Assembly: GCA_964463485.1 (NCBI GenBank)
Contig: CAYXDO010000006.1
Span: 62,001 to 126,000, forward strand
From: CAYXDO01 sp964463485
GTDB lineage: Bacteria; Myxococcota; Kuafuiibacteriia; Kuafuiibacteriales; Kuafuiibacteriaceae
Length of the DNA stretch: 64,000 nucleotides
Direction: 5' to 3'
Within the stretch, counting starts at the first letter, position 1, and each line of letters starts with the position of its first letter. A program made the translations under genes and the position numbers. The notes below the pieces were generated by a model, which saw nothing but the letters and a program-made list of their open reading frames with translations, made no database searches and was not told where the DNA came from. Positions 60,249-64,000 of the stretch are shown here, in pieces.

Positions 60249-62717
60249 ATGATGATTTCACAAGTGCGCTCCATCGCATGGTGGCTCTCTTTGGCAGGAT
60301 GTTTGGCAGGATGCGCGTCAGACGTGAGCCTCGGCTTTCCAGGCTTCGAGCCCGGAGCTCGAGGTTTGATTCTGTTGACCCAGACCGAAGACGGCCAACG
60401 CGCGGAGGCATTGGATCCCAGAATGGACTCGGCATTGGCGCGTCTTACCGTCACGGACGCGAGCGGCTTCGCGATTTACGCGATGGTGTATCCGCATTCG
60501 CTGGAGAGTCTGTCGCTGGCGCCTGGGCCCCTTCCGCTAGATGAGTCCGGCCGGCTCCTCCCCGAACCCATGTCGAGCTGGGTCGTCACGGGCACGGATC
60601 GGGAATGGCATCCGCTCGAGGATCGGCCGCGCGAAACGAAAGGCGTGCGTGTGCAAGTCACTCCAGCCCACGACGGTGGAGTGCGTCAGGTCGAGGTCGG
60701 TACAGCGTTCGCGTGCGCGCTGCTCGGAGGTGGAGACGTCTCGTGCTGGGGCTCGAACCAAGCAGGCCGCCTTGGTCGAGACGAGCCAACGGCCTCCGCG
60801 TTGCCCTTGCGCGTGGAAGGCGTTCGCGGCGCAGTGGATCTGAGATCCAAGGGGGGCATGTCATGCGTGCGGCTCGAGTCCAGGGGCGCGGTCTGCTGGG
60901 GCAGCGGATACCTCGGCCGCGGCTCGAACCTCGACGGCGCCGTCCCTCGCCCGGTCACCGGGCTCTCGGATGTCGCCATACTCACCAACTCGGACGCCCA
61001 CGGGTGCGCGCTCAGGACGAGCGGCGAAACCGACTGCTGGGGCCAAAACGGGAGTCGCGCGGTCGCAGTCGGCACAATCGAAGAAGTGCTCGAGCCTCAG
61101 AGAGTCGAAGTCAGGGCGGCCTCGGAGTTGGTGGTGGGCTCAGGCTACTCATGTACGATCACAGTCGACGGCTCGGTCTGGTGCTGGGGCATCTTCGGCG
61201 GACCCGTCCCCACCGAGATCCCTGCGCTCGGAAAGGCCACTGAGCTGGTCGGGGGTTCGGCGCACATCTGCGCCCGCCGAGCCGATCGATCCCTTTGGTG
61301 CTTGGGCTCGAACGACCGCGGACAAATCTCCGAATCCGGTCCGGCACAGATCGACACTCCGCTGGAGAGCGACCTGAGCGGGCGTCCCGGAAGGCTGCTC
61401 GCGAATGGGTATGTGACTTGTCTCCTGGACGGCCCCAACTCGGCCTGTGTAGGCAGGAGCACTGGACTGCGGCTCGAGCACGAACCCTTGTCGGATCAGA
61501 CATACCTGGCCCGAGTCAAATACGTCGGAGCGGGTGAGCAAGCCAACGCGTGTGTCGTGCTCCAAAACGACGACGTCGAGTGCTGGGGGCTTCGCACCCA
61601 AGGTGTCGTTGGAGGTTTGGTGGCCCTTCATCCCGAGCCGATCGACGCCCTCGAAATCGCCGACGCGACCTCAGTCACCGCGGGGCCGCTCTCCACCTGC
61701 GTCCGGCGACGTCGTCAACCGATGAGTTGCTTTGGGATCAACTCGTTCGAGGCCCTGCTGCGTGGAGCGGGACCCGCGATTTCGGTCCCGACTCCGGTCG
61801 CCTCCGACCTCGCCCAAATCACGATCAGCGACTCGGTCGCCTGCACCCGCACGGCCACACCCACCGGACAGGTGTCATGCTGGGGGAGTAACGCGCACGG
61901 CCAGCTGGGGATCGGAACGCTCGGCGGGAGCTCCGAGGTGGCCACGCCGATCCCCGACCTCGCCGGAGCCGTCGACATCGGGGTGAACAACTTCGTCGCG
62001 TGCGCCGTGTCATTGGATGGGCGTCTTCTTTGTTGGGGGTCCAACAATTATGGACAGCTCGGGATCGATCCCGACGAAACAATCTCGAGGCTCACACCGA
62101 CGGAGGTCGCGCTCGCGGACGTCGTCGAAGCCGAAGTCGGCTTCGAACACACCTGCGCGATCGTCGGACCCGAGCGTGAGCTCTTCTGCTGGGGAGGTAA
62201 CATCGACGGCCAGCTCGGCATCGGGCGGCTCGGCTCAGCCGTCTTTCCAGAATCCACCGGACTTCGAGACGTGGCTGAAGTCAGCACGGGCGGATATCAC
62301 TCGTGCGCAAGGCTCGAAAGCGGGGAGGTTCTCTGCTTCGGAGCAAACGCCTTCGGGCAGATCGGGGACAATTCACGCCTCGATCGCCACTCCCCCACCC
62401 CGGTCGGAATCCATGACGCCATCGCCATTGCCGCCGGTGAGTCTCACTCGTGCGCGGTCCGCGCAGGCGGTACGGTCGAGTGTTTCGGATCGAACGCGCA
62501 GGGCCAGCTGGGGATCGGCGCAACCGCGACCGTTCGGACGCCGACGCCCGTGCCGGGGATCGAAGACGCGATCGACGTCGCCGCGGGGCGCGAGCACACC
62601 TGCGTGGTTCGAAGATCCGGCACGGTGACTTGCTTTGGTTTCGACACCTGGGGTCAGCTCGGGATCGGGACGGACGTGATGGCACAGTCGCCGGAACCGA
62701 TCTCCGGCCTTCAGTGA
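60249..62717 (+). CDS. RCC1-repeat lipoprotein
   Basis: 822 aa from ATG 60249, with ATGs at 60237 and 60252 as alternatives. A lipoprotein signal with LAGC (SLAGCLAGCAS) is followed by a short beta-rich region and 14 RCC1-type blades from about residue 155. Most blades have a C-x(7-11)-C-[WF]-G pair (for example CAVSLDGRLLCWG) followed by a GQLGIG-like turn. Fourteen blades fit two seven-bladed propellers on the cell surface. The gene is divergent from the MoxR operon, with 59 bases between the starts. Ligand unknown. Confidence 0.88.
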   Translation: MMISQVRSIAWWLSLAGCLAGCASDVSLGFPGFEPGARGLILLTQTEDGQRAEALDPRMDSALARLTVTDASGFAIYAMVYPHSLESLSLAPGPLPLDESGRLLPEPMSSWVVTGTDREWHPLEDRPRETKGVRVQVTPAHDGGVRQVEVGTAFACALLGGGDVSCWGSNQAGRLGRDEPTASALPLRVEGVRGAVDLRSKGGMSCVRLESRGAVCWGSGYLGRGSNLDGAVPRPVTGLSDVAILTNSDAHGCALRTSGETDCWGQNGSRAVAVGTIEEVLEPQRVEVRAASELVVGSGYSCTITVDGSVWCWGIFGGPVPTEIPALGKATELVGGSAHICARRADRSLWCLGSNDRGQISESGPAQIDTPLESDLSGRPGRLLANGYVTCLLDGPNSACVGRSTGLRLEHEPLSDQTYLARVKYVGAGEQANACVVLQNDDVECWGLRTQGVVGGLVALHPEPIDALEIADATSVTAGPLSTCVRRRRQPMSCFGINSFEALLRGAGPAISVPTPVASDLAQITISDSVACTRTATPTGQVSCWGSNAHGQLGIGTLGGSSEVATPIPDLAGAVDIGVNNFVACAVSLDGRLLCWGSNNYGQLGIDPDETISRLTPTEVALADVVEAEVGFEHTCAIVGPERELFCWGGNIDGQLGIGRLGSAVFPESTGLRDVAEVSTGGYHSCARLESGEVLCFGANAFGQIGDNSRLDRHSPTPVGIHDAIAIAAGESHSCAVRAGGTVECFGSNAQGQLGIGATATVRTPTPVPGIEDAIDVAAGREHTCVVRRSGTVTCFGFDTWGQLGIGTDVMAQSPEPISGLQ

Positions 62718-62780
62718 GCCGAGTCTCGACCGGGCGACCAACTCGCCGGATAGGCTCACGACCATCCTCATCCTGCCTCA

Positions 62781-63013
62781 GGATCGGGCACGGGCGCGGG
62801 CACGGGCGCGGGCACGGGCACGGGCACGGACGGGCACGGGCACGGCATTTTCGGGACCTCGGCGGCTGTCGAGGAGATCAACGACGGGCCGCCACGCGCG
62901 AACCACCTCATCGGTGAGTGAGACCCTGGCTCGCTAGCCAGCCAGTACCGTCGAAATCCGGCGGGGTCTGCGAAGACTTCGTGCCCGTGCCCGTCCGTGC
63001 CCGTGCCCGATCC
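62781..63013. repeat. Inverted GGGCACG / CGTGCCC arrays
   Basis: The left array, about 62785-62846, is built of GGGCACG and GGGCGCG units and starts next to GGATC. The right array, about 62979-63013, is its near reverse complement and ends GATCC. About 130 bases lie between them, so the pair can form a long stem. A short related run occurs at 27031-27044, suggesting a dispersed family. Confidence 0.75.
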
Positions 63014-63080
63014 TAATCCTGCCTCACGATCCTAATCCTGCCTCACGATCCTAATCCTGCCCACGATCCTAATCCTGCCT
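63009..63080. repeat. Tandem repeat, four units of about 19 bases
   Basis: Units with core GATCCTAATCCTGCCT begin at 63009, 63028, 63047 and 63065 (spacing 19, 19, 18). A diverged copy (ATCCTCATCCTGCCT) sits at about 62763. The first unit abuts the right GGGCACG-type array. Confidence 0.8.
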
Positions 63081-63214
63081 CCAACGTGATCACCTATGAG
63101 TGCTACCTATCCTGAGTTGCTCGCAGCGCCTTGTTCGACAGGTTCTCGTCCCGACGGGTCGGACGAGGCCTACCGGGGCTATGATTCCCAGGGCGGGCGT
63201 GGCAAGGTGGCGAC

Positions 63215-64000
63215 GTGAAGCGGAAGTCGCGTACATCGAAGACGAAGACGAGTCTCCTGAGCCCCTCGCAGTCAAAAGCTGTCGCTGATCTCATTGCAGC
63301 GCAGAAGTTTGGGGGCCTTTTCGTGATCTGGGCTCCTGCTGGCGTTGGAAAATCAGTCATGCTCAACGACCTGCGGGCAACTCGATTCCCCGACGCAGCG
63401 TTCATATCGAGCGGCGATTTTCTTCACGCCATGAGCAATACACATCCCTTGGCGCTCGAAGAAGCGTATGCAGACCTGCTCGAAAAGGCGATCGCGGGCC
63501 ACGAGACGGTCCTGGTCGACGACTTACACTTGCTGAGCCGGCTTGCCTGTTGCCACCACTTCTACCCTCGACATCAGTACCTCGAGGGTCCGTTGACTGC
63601 GGTGATCGAGGACGCCGAGCGCCGTGGGCGGATTGTGGTCTTCACGCACACGGGCGGAGCCCCCGATCCCATTGGGCGGCGCTGTTACTATTTTGGCTTC
63701 AAGTCCTTTCGCTCCGACGACTACGCACACCTGTTCCGAGCCCACCTCCCAGAGGCGCTCGCTTCACGAATCGAGGCCGACAAGGTTCATCGTTTTGCCC
63801 CCAATCTGAACGGACATCAAATTCGCGGAGCCTGCCGAGAGCTTGCGTCGGCCAAGACTCTCGATACCGAGAAATTCATCGAGTACCTTCGAGCCCGCCG
63901 CATGGCGAGCAACGTAGACCTGAGCGAGGTGCAGGCAGTGGATTTGAGCTCGTTGAAAGGGCTCGACGATGTGGTCGAAAGTCTCGAAGCACATGTCGTG
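63215..64000 (+). CDS. Tandem AAA+ ATPase (5' part only)
   Basis: 262 codons are visible and the gene continues past the right edge. The start is GTG 63215 with AAGGTGG at 63204-63210. The N-terminus is Lys-rich. A first ATPase domain has Walker A APAGVGKS and Walker B VLVDDLH, and keeps FTHTGGAPDPIGRR before the lid. Near residue 245 a new domain opens with SSLKGLDDVVESLEAHVV, the lead-in typical of a second, Cdc48-like AAA+ module. Function unknown; the second domain cannot be checked here. Confidence 0.7.
   Translation, partial: MKRKSRTSKTKTSLLSPSQSKAVADLIAAQKFGGLFVIWAPAGVGKSVMLNDLRATRFPDAAFISSGDFLHAMSNTHPLALEEAYADLLEKAIAGHETVLVDDLHLLSRLACCHHFYPRHQYLEGPLTAVIEDAERRGRIVVFTHTGGAPDPIGRRCYYFGFKSFRSDDYAHLFRAHLPEALASRIEADKVHRFAPNLNGHQIRGACRELASAKTLDTEKFIEYLRARRMASNVDLSEVQAVDLSSLKGLDDVVESLEAHVV

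Larger units (their letters stand above)
62718..63214. other. Repeat-rich intergenic region
   Basis: No gene was found here. It contains the inverted GGGCACG arrays and the 19-base tandem repeat listed separately, and otherwise nothing recognised. Confidence 0.6.

Noticed and set aside
62781..63080. Possible CRISPR array
   Set aside because: Units are directly abutting or inverted with no unique spacers, and no cas genes are nearby.
1..64000. tRNA or rRNA genes
   Set aside because: No cloverleaf-like or rRNA-like stretch was recognised on reading both strands; a covariance-model scan would be decisive.

Overview
The window looks like chromosome from a high-GC member of the Myxococcota. The case rests on gene content: Glt/Nfs-type TPR and TonB-like envelope genes, several Ser/Thr kinases, FGE-like fusions, PKD and RCC1-repeat surface proteins, and hybrid two-component proteins. 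No rRNA, tRNA or CRISPR array was seen. Coding density is high, and many neighbouring genes overlap by 4 bases (ATGA, GTGA or TTGA).

Layout. 1-2547 (-): a secreted beta-helix/CUB-like/PKD protein that runs off the left edge. 2651-13349 (+): a ppx/gppA-type phosphatase, then a tightly packed five-gene block holding an ADP-ribosylglycohydrolase, a tandem LOG protein, a double PRPP-synthetase-like protein, an NMNAT-like adenylyltransferase and a nicotinate/nicotinamide phosphoribosyltransferase. Together these could take ADP-ribosyl compounds or nucleotides back to NAD(+). 13350-15930: a repeat-bearing gap, a VapBC-like module with a palindromic operator, a decayed gene fragment and a methyltransferase. 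16007-22568: GST, thioesterase, WD40 lipoprotein, MFS transporter, zinc-free S14 paralogue and a ZIP-like transporter. 22670-28141: Ser/Thr kinase with a partner, membrane and exported unknowns, and an ARPP-1-like protein. 28220-28800: a single-gene IS200/IS605-like element. 28808-33410: a hybrid histidine kinase divergent from a PAS histidine kinase/response regulator pair.

34083-47353 (-): one long operon whose core matches gltD-gltE-gltF-gltG of the myxobacterial gliding/spore-coat (Glt/Nfs) envelope machine, followed by a DUF4159 protein, a BatA-like VWA membrane protein and a coiled-coil protein. 47622-50870: a Ser/Thr kinase and rsgA.

51185-60189 (-): a seven-gene overlapping operon with a J-like protein, a membrane protein, a MoxR AAA+ ATPase, an unknown, an HExxH metallopeptidase-vWA fusion and two pseudokinase-FGE-like fusions. 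It resembles vWA-MoxR ternary systems but with an unusual partner set. The right end has an RCC1-repeat lipoprotein, a 0.5 kb repeat-rich gap and the start of a tandem AAA+ protein.

The two strongest candidates for undescribed systems are the NAD(+) block (4249-13349) and the MoxR/vWA/pseudokinase operon (51185-60189). Functions are read from motifs recognised by eye; no database search was possible.
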